This document shows positions 1 to 11,308 of a stretch of 64,000 nucleotides of DNA, piece by piece. The position numbers were made by a program, and so were the translations under genes. Position 1 is the stretch's first letter. The number at the start of each line of letters is the position of its first letter. The notes under the pieces are model-generated. The model was not told the origin of the DNA. It was given only the letters and a program-made list of their open reading frames with translations, and did not search any database. This DNA is from Polychytrium aggregatum (taxonomy: Eukaryota; Chytridiomycota; Chytridiomycetes; Polychytriales), in assembly GCF_025602895.1 (NCBI RefSeq), contig NW_026516223.1:558001-622000 (forward strand), in the 5' to 3' direction.

Positions 1-213
1 AATTAAGTTCGGACTCCTTTTGGGGTTTCTGCCCGGTATGTTGTTGGATCTGGCAGGGCAGTGCGCGGTTGATACCACATACCGGACACTACCGGTGCGT
101 TGATAGCCGGTGCGATGTCGGGGTCGTCCGCTCTTGTACTGACTCAGGCTCCCCCCCCCTCATCTGCATCCAGAACCACCGTGGGCGGAGGGTCTTCGTT
201 GACAAGATCTACG

Positions 214-222
214 TATAATTAA
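214..222 (+). promoter_or_regulatory. TATA-like element upstream of ornithine decarboxylase
   Basis: An AT-rich TATAATTAA stretch in otherwise GC-rich DNA lies about 60 bp before the start codon at 281. A second weaker AT patch (CTATTTAAG) is near 245. The transcription start was not determined, so this is a positional guess. Confidence 0.3.
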
Positions 223-280
223 TCCGGTTTACAAAAGCCCATAACTATTTAAGCCACCCCAGCACACTACATCCGTAGCC

Positions 281-1903
281 ATGCTTGACGTCTCCATCCC
301 CGTTGATCCACTCTGCCACGAGGCCTTCCCGGCCTACGAGTCCGACACCGAGTCGTTCGAGTACGACCCCCGATCCGTCGATGCCCTCATCCGCAGCCGC
401 CTCCTGTCGCCCTCCCTGACCGAGGCCGAGGCCGAGGACTCGTTCTTTGTCGCCGACATGGGCGACGTTGTCCGCCAGCACAGCCAGTGGAAGTCTCTCC
501 TCCCCCGTGTCGAGCCCTTTTATGGTGAGCAGACACAGCCGCCGCACCCCGCAGGAGGGAGTTGCCTCGCGCCCGCTCGCCCTGGAATTCTAAGAGGAAA
601 TGAATCTGGCTCCCTGGACATGTCCTGCCGTCCGCCTGACACCTGTCGCGACCTACCCGAAGAAGCCCGCTACGCCGACGGACGACCTCCGCCTCAATGC
701 GCCACGATCTAATCATCCGACGTGTGCCCTTGCCTCCCTCCAACCTTAGCCGTCAAGTGCTGCCCTGACCCTGTCGTGATCAAGACCCTGGTTGATCTCG
801 GCATCGGCTTTGACTGCGCCAGCAAGGTATGCCGGGCTCTGATCTGGGCGAAGAGGTTTTCCATTGTGTCCTCGATCATGTACTGCCTTTTGGGCATCCT
901 GGGTCAATCACCCCCGAGACTGACTCGGGGCTGTCCTTGCGTGCTCTAGGTCGAGATTCAGACCGTCCTCGACTACGGCGTCGATCCCTCCCGTGTGATC
1001 TACGCCAACCCCTGCAAGGGCCCCACCCACATCCGCTATGCCGCCGGCAAGGGCGTCGACATGATGACCTTTGACAACGCCGACGAGCTGCACAAGGTCA
1101 AGGCCATCAACCCCAATGCCAAGATGGTGCTGCGCATCTTGACCGACGACTCGCGCTCCGTCTGCCGCTTCGGCGTCAAGTTTGGCGCTTCCCTCGCCGT
1201 CGTCCCCCACCTCCTGCAGACCGCCAAGGACCTGGGCGTTGATGTCGTTGGCATCAGCTTCCACGTCGGCAGCGGCTGCTACGATGCTCAGGCCTTTGGC
1301 GACGCCGTTGTCCTTGCCCGCAAGGCCTTTGACATTGGCGCTTCCATGGGCTTCAAGTTCAGCCTCCTCGACATTGGTGGCGGCTTCCCCGGCAACAAGA
1401 ACAAGGGCATCCAGTTCAACGATGTCGCCGCCGTCCTGCGCCCCGTCCTCGACGAGCTTTTCCCCGAAGATATCCGCATCATTGCCGAGCCTGGCCGCTA
1501 CTTTGTCTCGGCCGCGTTCACCCTGGTCGTCAGCGTCGTTGCCCGCCGCGTCGTGCAGAAGAGCGACGACGAGAAGCCCTCGTTCATGTACTATATCAAC
1601 GACGGCATGTACGGCAGCTTCAACTGCATCACCTTTGATCACGTTCAGTGCGAGCCCAACATTCTCATCAAGAACGGCTCCTACCTCTACGGCGCCGAGC
1701 TCAACGAAGTCGAGTACGACTGCAGCATCTGGGGTCCCACCTGTGACTCGATCGACTGCATCACCCGCACCGCTGTGCTCCCCAAGCTCGACGTCGGCGA
1801 CTGGCTCTATTTTGACAACATGGGTGCCTACACCCTTGCCGCTGCCTCCCAGTTCAACGGCTTCAAGAAGAGCACCATCCTCTACACCAACACCGAGCAA
1901 TAA
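281..1903 (+). CDS. SPE1: Ornithine decarboxylase
   Basis: Decarboxylates ornithine to putrescine, the entry step of polyamine synthesis; a PLP-dependent cytosolic homodimer. Exons 281-524, 750-826 and 950-1903 join in phase to 424 residues, the normal family length. The first intron splits the codon just before the PLP-lysine motif; after joining the motif reads PFYAVKCCPDP with Lys84. The glycine-rich phosphate-binding motif (DIGGGFPG) and the active-site cysteine motif WGPTCDSID (Cys372) are present. Both introns are canonical GT-AG (GTGAGC and GTATGC donors). The start is the first ATG and gives the usual short N-terminus. The downstream neighbour is convergent. Regulation by antizyme is usual for the family, but no antizyme gene is visible here. 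Confidence 0.97.
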
Positions 1904-2247
1904 ACCACGAGCCCACTGCCGCCGCCGCCGCCCCTCCCTCCACGGTGGGACCACGGTGGTAGCCAGATTGCCCTCGCATTCTTTTCCAGCCAAACCATGT
2001 TTGTTTGTGTTGCCATGTATAGTAAGCGATACTTTCAATAGATCATGTGTGGCTGGAGCACCTGTAACATAGACAAACTCACGCCGGCCCCAGTCCTCAT
2101 TGCTGCTCGAGTGGGGTTGTTGTCGGTCGGGCACAATTGGGGTAAAGTGCATGGATTCGACCGTGTTTCTCCAGACATGCGAGACGATGGTGTTCCACCG
2201 CCACCCTTGGACTGGCTGGCTGGTTCGGTCGGCGGCAGGTGCATGAA
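1904..2247. other. Convergent 3' region, ODC / 6-phosphogluconolactonase
   Basis: Some 344 bp between two convergent stop codons. It presumably holds both 3' UTRs. No coding pattern, RNA gene or clear AATAAA signal was seen. Confidence 0.5.
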
Positions 2248-3180
2248 TTACAGCTTGTAGGATGCTGTGGGAGCGGCGAGCTTGGCAGCGGCAGCCTCAT
2301 CAATGAACCAAACGAGGTTGCCGGAAACAGGGCGGACTGGAGAGAGAGGATGCAGTTTGGGAGCGGATGCCAGCAAAGTCAGTCAAGTCCATGCGAATGC
2401 GAGTCAAGGGCAGTGCAGATGGCTCGGCTCCTTTGATGGCAACATTCGCCGCGATCCTTCGGGTCCTTCGGGTCCGCGGCACAAACGGCATCACCACACC
2501 AACAGCGGGCACTCACCCAGACCAGAGGGATAGGGCACGTTGAGGTCAAAGATCTCGTGCAGAATGTCGGCCTTGGAGCCACCTGTGGCCACAAAGGCAA
2601 CCGTCTGGGCTCGGTTGATGACGGGGAAGGTCAGGGTGATGCGGGCCGGAGGCGGCTTGGGCGAGTCGGCGAGCGAGGCGACCCAGGACTGGTGGTCGCT
2701 GAGCAGCGCATGGCCGGGGAACAACGAGGCCGTGTGGCCGTCGGGTCCCATGCCCAGCAGGATCAGGTCAAAGACAGGGAACTCATCGGCCGTGCCAAAG
2801 ACCTGCCGCAAGACCTGGTCGTATGCCTGCGCGGCCTTAATGTGGTGGGTAGCCAGCTCGGGGTCGATGCTGTAGACTTGGCTGGCGGGGATGGGCACAA
2901 AGTCGAGCAGGGTCTGCTTGGCGAGCAGGAAGTTGGAGTCGGCGTGGTCCAAGGGAACGCAGCGCTCGTCGGCAAAGAAGACGTGCCACTTGGAAAAGTC
3001 GATGCTCTTGTTGTGCTTGAGGGTCTGCGACAGGATCGAGGGCAGCGAGCCACCCGAGAGCGCAACGGTGAAGCGGCCGGATCGGGCGATAGCCTGGGCA
3101 GAAAGGCCTTGGACAAAGTCGTTCAGGGCATCTGAGATGGCGGCGTTGGACGGGCCGACGTAGATGGTGGGGGCAGACAT
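2248..3180 (-). CDS. PGLS: 6-phosphogluconolactonase
   Basis: Hydrolyses 6-phosphogluconolactone in the oxidative pentose phosphate pathway. Two exons on the minus strand, 3180-2517 and 2336-2248, join in phase to 250 residues, typical for the single-domain enzyme. Family motifs seen: VALSGGSLPSIL near residue 40, FADERCVPLDHADSN near residue 70, and LGMGPDGHTASLFPG near the middle. The second exon supplies the conserved end motif LVWFIDEAAA; reading on without splicing gives a stop and loses it. The 180-bp intron has a GTGAGT donor and contains a short GGGTCCTTC duplication. The start ATG at 3180 is the first in frame. It is divergent from SEC13 across about 445 bp. Confidence 0.95.
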
Positions 3181-3625
3181 GGTGGCGGGCCGCTAAACAG
3201 GTTGATAGACAAGCAGACCGATGGCAAGCAGACCGATGGCAAGCAGACCGATGGCTGTCTTGGATCTTGTTCGATCTCAACGCGATCTGACAGCCACACA
3301 CACACACACACCGCCACCCGTCCCGGTTTCGGCGTCGCGCGGTTTCCTTTTTGGGGATGCGGCTGCTTATGAAATCTTCATTTCCGACGTGGAAGTTGAT
3401 CCTGCGTGGCCGGCCAGCAAACAGCCAGCCCGCACACCCCCCCCCAGCCGAGAAAAGGGGCGGCGGCGGGTCGTCTCTGCCTGATGCCATCCCGACCGGC
3501 AACGTCCTCCGCTGTTGCTGCATCATCTGCCGCGCACCTGCTGCCATCGCTGGCCCGCCGACCTACCCGCCTCGCCATCCGAAGCCCACGCTGTCCCTGC
3601 CGTGTGAGAGACCTAACCCGACACC
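3181..3625. promoter_or_regulatory. Shared divergent 5' region, PGLS / SEC13
   Basis: Some 445 bp between two divergent start codons. It contains three copies of a 15-bp unit (3211-3255), a short CA run near 3300 and pyrimidine-rich stretches. No TATA box stands out. A bidirectional promoter is inferred from layout only. Confidence 0.45.
3211..3255. repeat. 15-bp tandem repeat, 3 copies
   Basis: Three perfect head-to-tail copies of AAGCAGACCGATGGC just upstream of the 6-phosphogluconolactonase start codon, probably in its 5' UTR or promoter. Confidence 0.9.
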
Positions 3626-5793
3626 ATGGTGAGTGCTGCGACCCGCTGGCACTCAGCGGCAGCCCCCCTCCATCTCAACTCTTGGATCTGGCGCGAACCG
3701 AGGCCAGCAGCCGGATCTAGCTCTCCAAGATTCGACGGCACTGGGATGAGAGTGGCTGCTTACGATCTCGGGACAAGAACCAAGCCGACTGCACTTTGAA
3801 CAATGCGAGAATCAAGATCGAGCCGCAAGCAACGGTCGAGCAATCGCCATATCTGTTCAGCCCCTCGGCTCCCAAGACATGATCTCGAAAGCAGCAGTGA
3901 TCTCGGCGGCATCACGCACGACATATGGGCGCAGGCTTTATCGGAGCGGCTAGTCCCCGATATGTCGTCAGGCCCAACTGACCCCCATGCGCGCCGACTC
4001 GGCAATGTGTCGTCTCGTTCCTCTTGTCGCTAGGCCACCACTGCCGCATCCACATTCGACACCCAGCACGAGGACATGATCGTCAGTATATCCACAATGC
4101 CGTTTGCTCTGCATTTGACCCCATTGGCATCGACCTGCCGCGTTGACTTGAGCTCCCTCCCCCTCGGCCATCTCCGACAGCACGATGCCCAGCTCGACTA
4201 CTACGGAAAGAAACTCGCTACGTGCTCCTCGGACCGCAGCATCCGCATCTTCGAGGTCGAGGAGGAGAACCAGCGCCTCGTTGCTACTTTGCCTGGGTAA
4301 GCCTCGAGATAGCGAGCAGCGGTTTCTACATACCGCCGGCGTCATTAGTGTCGATACGATGCATTGACGCTGCTGGAGCGGAATGGTTCTGGTATTGGTG
4401 GGCTTGGTCATGCGGCACGCCGTTCTGGATTGACACTGCCAGGAACGGTTTGGTTGACTGGTCAAACCCGTCAACGGACGTGGTATGGTTGGGAAAGCCG
4501 ATGAGACACGATGCAGTCGCTGATCAGTTCGATTCACCTTTGCTTTGGTCGATGAATGCGCTGTACACGATGTGCTGCACTTGATGTGCTGTGCTCGATG
4601 CACTGCACAGTCACCAAGGCCCTGTCTGGCAGGTCGCTTGGGCCCACCCGAAATTTGGCAACCTGCTGGCCTCATGCTCATACGATGCCACCGTTATCAT
4701 TTGGAAAGAAACCAACGGCACATGGGCTCGATTCTACGATCATACCAAGCACACCGCGTCAGGTGAGACTGGGGGAGGAGGCTATGGTTGAGCTTTGGGG
4801 AACGTGCGCACGTTACGACTCTCTCAGCAGACTGTGCGTACTGAACATCGGGATGCACAAAGTGCTGAAACTGTGTGGACAAGCTTCGTCGCTTAGAATG
4901 CTTTGTCATGTTGCTGCGAGCGCGGAGGCTATCTTTCGACTTGCTCACTCACTCACTCACTCGCTCACTCACTCACTCACTCACTCACTCACTCACTCAC
5001 CAGTCAACTCGATTGCCTGGGGTCCCCATGAATATGGCCTGACTCTGCTCTGTGGTTCGGCCGATGGCACGGTCTCGCTCCTGAGCTTCAGCGACGAGAT
5101 GGGCTGGTACCCCTCTGGCCCCTTCAGCACCAAGTCGGGTGCCGGCATCAACGCTGTCTCGTGGGCGCCTTCGTCCATCTCTGGCTCGATCATCAACTCG
5201 GCGCCTGCCAACTCGACTGCGCCTGGCCGCCGCTTCGTCACGGGTGGCTGCGATACCCACGTTAGACTCTGGAGGTTGGTATCGAGTCAATGCGATTTGG
5301 CGCTGGCAAAGACCGCCGAGGCACTCTGCACCGGAGCCGGGATGGCGCTCTCAAGTTCGCCATGATACACGCCGGTACCTTCCCTTGGACTAGAGTCTTG
5401 ACACAACCCACCACATACTGACAACGTGCTGCTGCCCATTGCCACAGAGAGGAAGGAGACAAGTGGGAAAACTACGAGACTCTGGAAAAGCACAGCGACT
5501 GGGTTCGCGACGTCAGCTGGGCCCCGAACCTCGGCATCGGGCCAAACACGATCGCCACGGCTTCCCAGGACAAGACCGTCCTGATCTGGACCGAGACGAG
5601 CCCGCAGCAATGGACCTCGACTCCCCTCCGAAGCGATGGATTCCCCGATGTCGTCTGGCGAGTCAGCTGGTCGGTGTCGGGCAACATCCTTGCCGTTACC
5701 TGCGGCGACAACACCGTGACCCTGTGGAAGGAGAACCTCGATGGCGTCTACAGCCAGATCGGCGAGCTCAAGGACCAGGCCGCGTCCAACTAG
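3626..5793 (+). CDS. SEC13: SEC13, COPII coat / nuclear pore beta-propeller
   Basis: A WD40 protein that pairs with SEC31 in the COPII outer coat and with NUP145C/NUP96 in the nuclear pore Y-complex. Six exons: 3626-3628, 4034-4081, 4181-4296, 4611-4762, 5004-5274 and 5448-5793, giving 311 residues (yeast 297, human about 320). The first coding exon is only the ATG. Conserved pieces: [60 protein letters not shown] and [12 protein letters not shown], in family order. Donor 5 (GTTGGT) is weak but is the only one that keeps frame. Intron 4 carries a (CACT)n run. No stop interrupts the joined frame. Confidence 0.96.
4942..5001. repeat. (CACT)n microsatellite in SEC13 intron 4
   Basis: About 15 copies of a 4-bp unit with one interruption (TCGC). 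It runs directly into the acceptor CAG at 5001-5003, so it takes the place of a normal pyrimidine tract. Confidence 0.95.
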
Positions 5794-8070
5794 AAATGTC
5801 TGCGGCAAGGACCCGATGCGGATGTGATGCATTGGATGTCGTGCCGCGAGCAAGCTTGGGCTGCAGCTGTCCACAACCACGACAAAAGTCCTCGTGCATC
5901 TCGTTGGGTGGGTGCGCCTGGACGACTTGTGCCCGACAGCCTCATGGATCAGCTTGCCCGTTGGTGTTGATCACAAGCCGTGGGTCTTGCGTGCGAGATG
6001 AATGACCTGTCCAAATCAAGTTGGCGCGACCTGGATTGATGTGGGCTTTTGTTGGCATGCTTCTCTGTTCTCAATACACACACCGATCGCAAGAATGGGT
6101 CAATAAGTTTGATCGCCCCTGCCTTGGGTAGCCGGCACATCATCAGGATCGAATGGGCGGATGCAAACGGACTGGTGGCTCGTGTGTCTGAGACGGGGGG
6201 CAGTTGGAGGATGCAGCAAGAATTTGATGCAGCGAGAGCTGACGCAGTGTGCATCCGGTGGCAGGGCACGGTGGTCGCCAGGCCGTCGCTGTGTCATATG
6301 TAGTCTCCGCGGCATATATTGTCTCCGTGGCTTGGTTATTTTTCATGTTTTCTCTTCAGGTGGTCACATCGCAGACCCCTCGTCAGCTGCCGCGACCGTT
6401 CCCACGGTTACCACCGACAGGGTCGATGAGCACCCCCAACGCCGCCCGACGCGATCGGGCCACGCGGCACCCTTGAGCAATCTCGGGCGGCTGGGCAGGA
6501 CATGGGCTGTGCGATCTGAGGGAATATTCCGACTGGGCCAGCCCCGTGTGATGCGGCATCATCTGGCTGCAGAGCCTCGAGCGCAGGCGGTTGGTGGTCG
6601 GTTGAAGGCGCGGGCCGAATGGGTGAGCCGGACCCATTGAGCAGCGGGGGCGCTGATGCAACCCGCCTGACCGACCTGCGCAAGACAACCTTGGGGGGGG
6701 GTCTGTCCACCCCAAGAACAACAGCCAGGTGGCTTGAAGGCGCTAATGCAGAAAGGCGTCATCTGGCCGTGGTGTCTGGGCCTGGTGTGCCCGGCGACGC
6801 GATGTGGGGAACACATGCAGGCGGCTGTGGCCGGTGCCGCCGATTGTGCCCCCTGCACGAGTGATTTTTGCGGCGCTGCTGCTACGGGGTCAGTGTGGGG
6901 CTCAGCGCCCAGGGTCATCCACCCAGTAGCGCAAGAAGCAAGTCCTGTGGCTGCACGATCCTTGTGGGTGTTGCTCTGGATGCCGCTGGCGAACGGGGCC
7001 GCTGCCAAGACAGATCTGGCGAGCGATGCAGGCAGAAGCGACAGCACCCGCCTCAGCGTGCGTGCCTGATAGTACCGCGGCTCGCGGCTCGCAGCGACCA
7101 GAACCAAAGTTGACGCAGCCGCGGATCCGGCTCGCGGGCATGGGCGGGTGCGACGCTGAGCGGCATCGACTGTCCACGTTGCTGGGTCACGCTGGATCTG
7201 ATCGATTTTTGCGGCTGGTTCGGACACGGCCACAGATCCTGTGTGACCGCGCGGTGGAGCAGAGCAGGCGCGCGGCGGCGCCCGTTCTTTCTTTTGCGAC
7301 CTTGCTCTGAGGCGGCTCCACCCTTGCCTGCACAGTGCCGGTGTGGGAAAGCGAGCTGTCTGCTGTGTCTGCAGTGTCTGCTGTGTCTGCACTGTGTCTG
7401 TGGGCGGTCGTCCCATTGACTGTGGGCAGTTCTGTCCTGTTGCGTGTGTCTCGTTCTTTCTGTTTTTTTTCGGTCGGTTGTCTCTGGCGCTCCTCCCGCC
7501 TCGCTCTATTCTGCTGAGCGAACAGGCGAGTATTCAGACAATTCCATTCGCTTGATGATACCGTCCGATTAACGATACGCTCGCTGAATGATGCGCTCGC
7601 TTGATGATACGCCTACTTGATAATAACCCATCCGGTCGAGTCCGTCCACATTGGTGTTCGGCCTGTCTTTCCAGCCCACCTCTCCTTGACAGTGATGCCG
7701 GCCACCAGCCGCTTTCGCTGCTGCTGTTCTTGCCTTCTCTGTGCGCCGGCCTGTCGCCTGCTCGGCTTGTGGCGAACAAGCCCGCTGATCCACGCCCCAG
7801 CCGAGTCAGCTGCCGGCCCTTTGTGGAGGCACCTCGTTGCGCGACTCCAGCCCCCGTGGCATGCGGCTCTCAGCAACGGCCCGGCTGCCCATGCCCCAGA
7901 GCAGAAGCAAACATAAAACCCAATCCAACGCCCGCACTCATGGAAATATCGACCGAGCGAAAGACCGATCACCGTCGCCGGAAAGAGGGCTTCCTTTTCG
8001 CTTCTCCCCACCACTGTTGGAGCCACCCTCATCCCTGGACTGCTGCTCAATCCCCTCATCCCACCCCGCC
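5794..8070. other. 2.3-kb region without a recognisable gene
   Basis: Open frames on both strands (for example 6559-7416 minus and 7601-8155 plus) show no family motif, no credible splice chain and composition typical of random GC-rich translation. A short imperfect GTGTCTGC repeat lies near 7360-7405. The last part (about 7550-8070) presumably contains the multicopper oxidase promoter and 5' UTR. No tRNA or rRNA was recognised. Confidence 0.5.
7911..7920 (+). promoter_or_regulatory. TATA-like element before multicopper oxidase
   Basis: ACATAAAACC in GC-rich surroundings, about 150 bp upstream of the start codon at 8071. Proposed from position and composition only. Confidence 0.3.
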
Positions 8071-10352
8071 ATGGCCCGAGCCCTGTTTTCGCTCCTCTCC
8101 TTCCTCCTGGCCGTGCTGCCGCTCTGCTATGCCGCCACAAAAACCTTCACCCTGAATCTGGCCTACAGCACTGTCGCCCCCGATGGCTTCTCGGGCCGTA
8201 TGATGCTGGCCAACGGCCAGATCGACTACCCGATCTCTGTCAACAAGGGTGACGATGTCGAGATTACCGTCGTCAACAACCTCGACGTTGCCACGACCAT
8301 CCACTGGCACGGCATCTTCCAGAAGGTAGGTCGCCAGAATCGGTGCCATTCGCGACAGCACCGCCAGCCGCGTTCTCAACGCAAGTGTGCGATCGGTACA
8401 TGGCCAGGTTCTGTCAACCAATCACCGAGATGATTCCGACCCTGATGGATGCCCAGTGGATATACCCGATCGATCTGTCGCTCACATTTGCCTTTGTCGT
8501 CCTGCTTCATCGCACTTCTCGCATTCCCACAGGGCACTCCCTTCATGGACGGTGCTGGTGGAGTCACCCAGTGCCCCATCCAGCCCGGAGCCACCTTTGT
8601 CTACAAGTTCAACGTTGGCGACCAGACCGGCACTTACTGGTGGCACGCCCACTACAAGTCGCAGTATGTCGATGGCCTGCGCGGCCCCTTCATCATCAAC
8701 GACCCCAGTGACCCCTACAAGTCTCAGTATGACACCGATCTCACTGTCACTCTCTCGGACTTTCATCACAAGCCCTCGCAGGAGCTGCTCAACTACTACT
8801 TCACTCCCAACGAGGGTAAGCAGCGCCACGAGTGCACTCGCTGGACTTTTGCATCGCCATCCTCTGCCTCGGTATCCTTCGTGTTGCGTGGTGTTCAGTT
8901 GCTGCTTATTATACCCTTGATGCACCTCAATGTTGTCTGTATCGTTACGACTTGCTGACGCTGTGTACTTTCGTCATTGCAGGCGCCTTTGAGCCCGTTC
9001 CCGACTCTGGCCTGATCGGTGGCGCCGGCCGCTTCAACTGCAGCTTTGCCCCCGCTGGTTCGACCTGCAAGGACAGCAACCCTCTTACCGTCTACAACGT
9101 TGTCCCCGGCAAGCGCTACCGTCTCCGCTTGATCAACACCAGCGCCATGGCAAAGTTCAACTTCACCATCGACGGTCACAACATGACCATCATCGAGGCT
9201 GACGGTGTCTACACCAACCCCACCGTCGTCAACATCCTCCCTATCCACACCGGCCAGCGCTACTCGGTCATTGTCACCGCCAACGCTCCCACGGCCATCG
9301 GCAACTTTTGGATGCGCGCCGACATCAACAACCTGTGGGATCCCGCTCCCTGGCTCGCTGGCGGTCTCAACCCCCAGGTCCGCGCCATCTGGCGATACCA
9401 GAACGCTCCTGTCGTCGACCCCACCACCCAGATCGCCACCGACCTTGGCTTTGACGTCTACTCCCTCGGCGAGCTCAACGGCATTGCCGTCGGCAACAAC
9501 CCTTCGTGGAACTCGTCCATCTACCTGGACTTTTTCATCGGCCCTCTCGGTGATCAGAACATCACCACCGCCACCACCACTCTCTCCGGCCCCCCGGACT
9601 GGACTTCGGTTCAGTATTTGATGCCCAGCGTTCCCAGTCTCTACACTGCCCAGCAGAACCAGGCCCTGCCCAACAGCTCCGCCCCCATCCCCGTCGACGA
9701 TGGCTCCTGGGTCTACATCGAGATCCACAACGACGACGCCATGGAACACGTCTTCCATCTCCACGGCCACACCTTCTATGTCGTTAGCCATGGCCGCCTT
9801 CTCCACGCCCCGACCGCCACCGCCACCCTGGCTCGTCGTGACAGTATCCAGGTTCCTTCTTGTGTCGGTGGCCACGGTGGCACCGGTGAGCAGGGCTGTT
9901 TGAAGGGTTTCCTCGGCATCCTCGTCAACTTCAACAACCCCGGTACTTGGCTCATGCACTGCCACATGGAATGGCACATGGCCGCCGGTCTCGTCGTGAC
10001 CTTTGTCAACAATGCTGGTCTCTCCAGTGTCGACTTCCCTAGCGGCTTCTACGACCAGTGCAACGCCCCTGTCACCACCACCACCACTACCGCTGTTATC
10101 CCCACCACCACAACTACTACCACCACAACTACTACCACCACAACTACTACCACCACTACTACCAAGCCTACCACCAAACCCACCACCACCACCACCAAGC
10201 CCACCACCACCACTACTACTACTACTACCAAGCCCACCACCACTACTACCAAGCCCACCACTACTACCACTACTACTACCAAGCCTACTACCACCACTAC
10301 TACTACAACCACCACCACCAAGCCCACCACTACCACTAAGCCGACCACCACC

Positions 10353-10384
<32 letters not shown>

Positions 10385-10709
10385 CACCAAAAAGAAGACC
10401 ACCACTTCCAAGACTACCACGACCACCCCTTCGGTTAGTCCCTCCCCTACCGCTGGTGACTCGTGCAACAACTACGGCCAATATGCCTGTGGATCTGCCA
10501 ACGATGTTCTCATTTGTGTCGACTACTGGATCAGCATTGCAACTTGCAGCAGCGGATATCAATGTGATCCTATTTCCTTCGATTGTATCCCCGTCACAAC
10601 GGGTGATCAGCATAAAACCACTACCACTGTCCCTACCAAGACCAAGAAGACCAAGACCAAGAAGACCAAAGCTACCAAGAAGCACCGTAGTGCCGCTGTT
10701 GCCGCCTAA
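8071..10709 (+). CDS. Secreted laccase-type multicopper oxidase with C-terminal Cys-rich binding-type module
   Basis: Exons 8071-8325, 8533-8815 and 8983-10709 join to 754 residues. A signal peptide (residues 1-21, ending LCYA) is followed by three cupredoxin domains. All four copper motifs are intact: HWHG, WWHAH, HVFHLHGHTF and HCHMEWHMAAGL. The residue ten after the T1 cysteine is Leu, as in many laccases. The enzyme would oxidise phenols, amines or metal ions with O2; substrate is unknown. After about residue 540 comes a linker of roughly 120 residues that is almost all Thr with KP interruptions, then a module of about 45 residues with six cysteines (C-NNYGQYAC...WISIATC...GYQC), resembling CBM19-like chitin-binding repeats, then a Lys/Thr-rich basic tail. 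The binding role is inferred. Confidence 0.93.
10071..10429 (+). repeat. ACC/ACT low-complexity tract coding a poly-Thr linker
   Basis: Nearly pure ACC/ACT/ACA codons with AAGCCC interruptions encode Thr runs split by Lys-Pro. Mixed synonymous Thr codons indicate selection on the protein rather than simple slippage. Probably an O-glycosylated stalk between oxidase and binding module. The opposite strand is open over the same stretch, but only because of composition. Confidence 0.95.
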
Positions 10710-11308
10710 GATGATGAACATATCTCTCCTTCAAGGCCCAAAACAAGGCCTTTTCTTTATGTAGCTTTGTGTCTCCGACTTCTTTGATCCTCCCTTAATT
10801 GTGGGTTGACTGGACAGCTGCTCGATCCCCCAAAACTGCCTGGCGCACTCCTCGAATGGCACTCGCTCGTTTGGATAACGTTTGTGCCTTTCCACCCCAT
10901 CTCCAACGTGAATTGAGTTACCCCCCCCCTCTTCGTCTTGCTCACTTGCTGTTCCCCAGTGCCACCAATAAGATCATAAACTTGTCCTTCGCGCACATCT
11001 AAGCATCGCATCGCATCAACCAGAACCAATCTCGAGAGCTCGTCGTTGTGCTGTTCCTGTCGTTCTGTGCGGCTGCCTTGCCGAGTCTGTACCACACACG
11101 CACCCCAGCCCCAGCCCCAGCCCCAGCCCCACTACGCACATCACGTGTCGCAGTGCTAATGAATTTCATTTCGTCCTGCCGCTGCCCAGCGAAAATTTGC
11201 CAGCACCATTTTGGTGCGCCCGCACACGCCCCCTCGTCCTGTCCTCGCTTCCTCTCGTCTCGAATCGCCAGGCCCGCTCCCTCCCGCATCGACACCGACA
11301 CCGACACC
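10710..11308. other. Intergenic, multicopper oxidase to rhodanese
   Basis: About 600 bp with a run of CCAGCC units near 11105-11130 and poly-C at 10921. Presumably a 3' UTR plus the next promoter. No gene or RNA recognised. Confidence 0.45.

Noticed and set aside
908-2152. 414-residue open frame antisense to ornithine decarboxylase
   Set aside because: Lies opposite conserved coding exons; its Val/Gly/Asp-rich translation is the mirror of GC-rich codon usage, with no domain.
8895-10721. 608-residue antisense frame across the multicopper oxidase
   Set aside because: Gly/Ser/Val runs are the reverse complement of ACC/ACT codons; no independent coding evidence.
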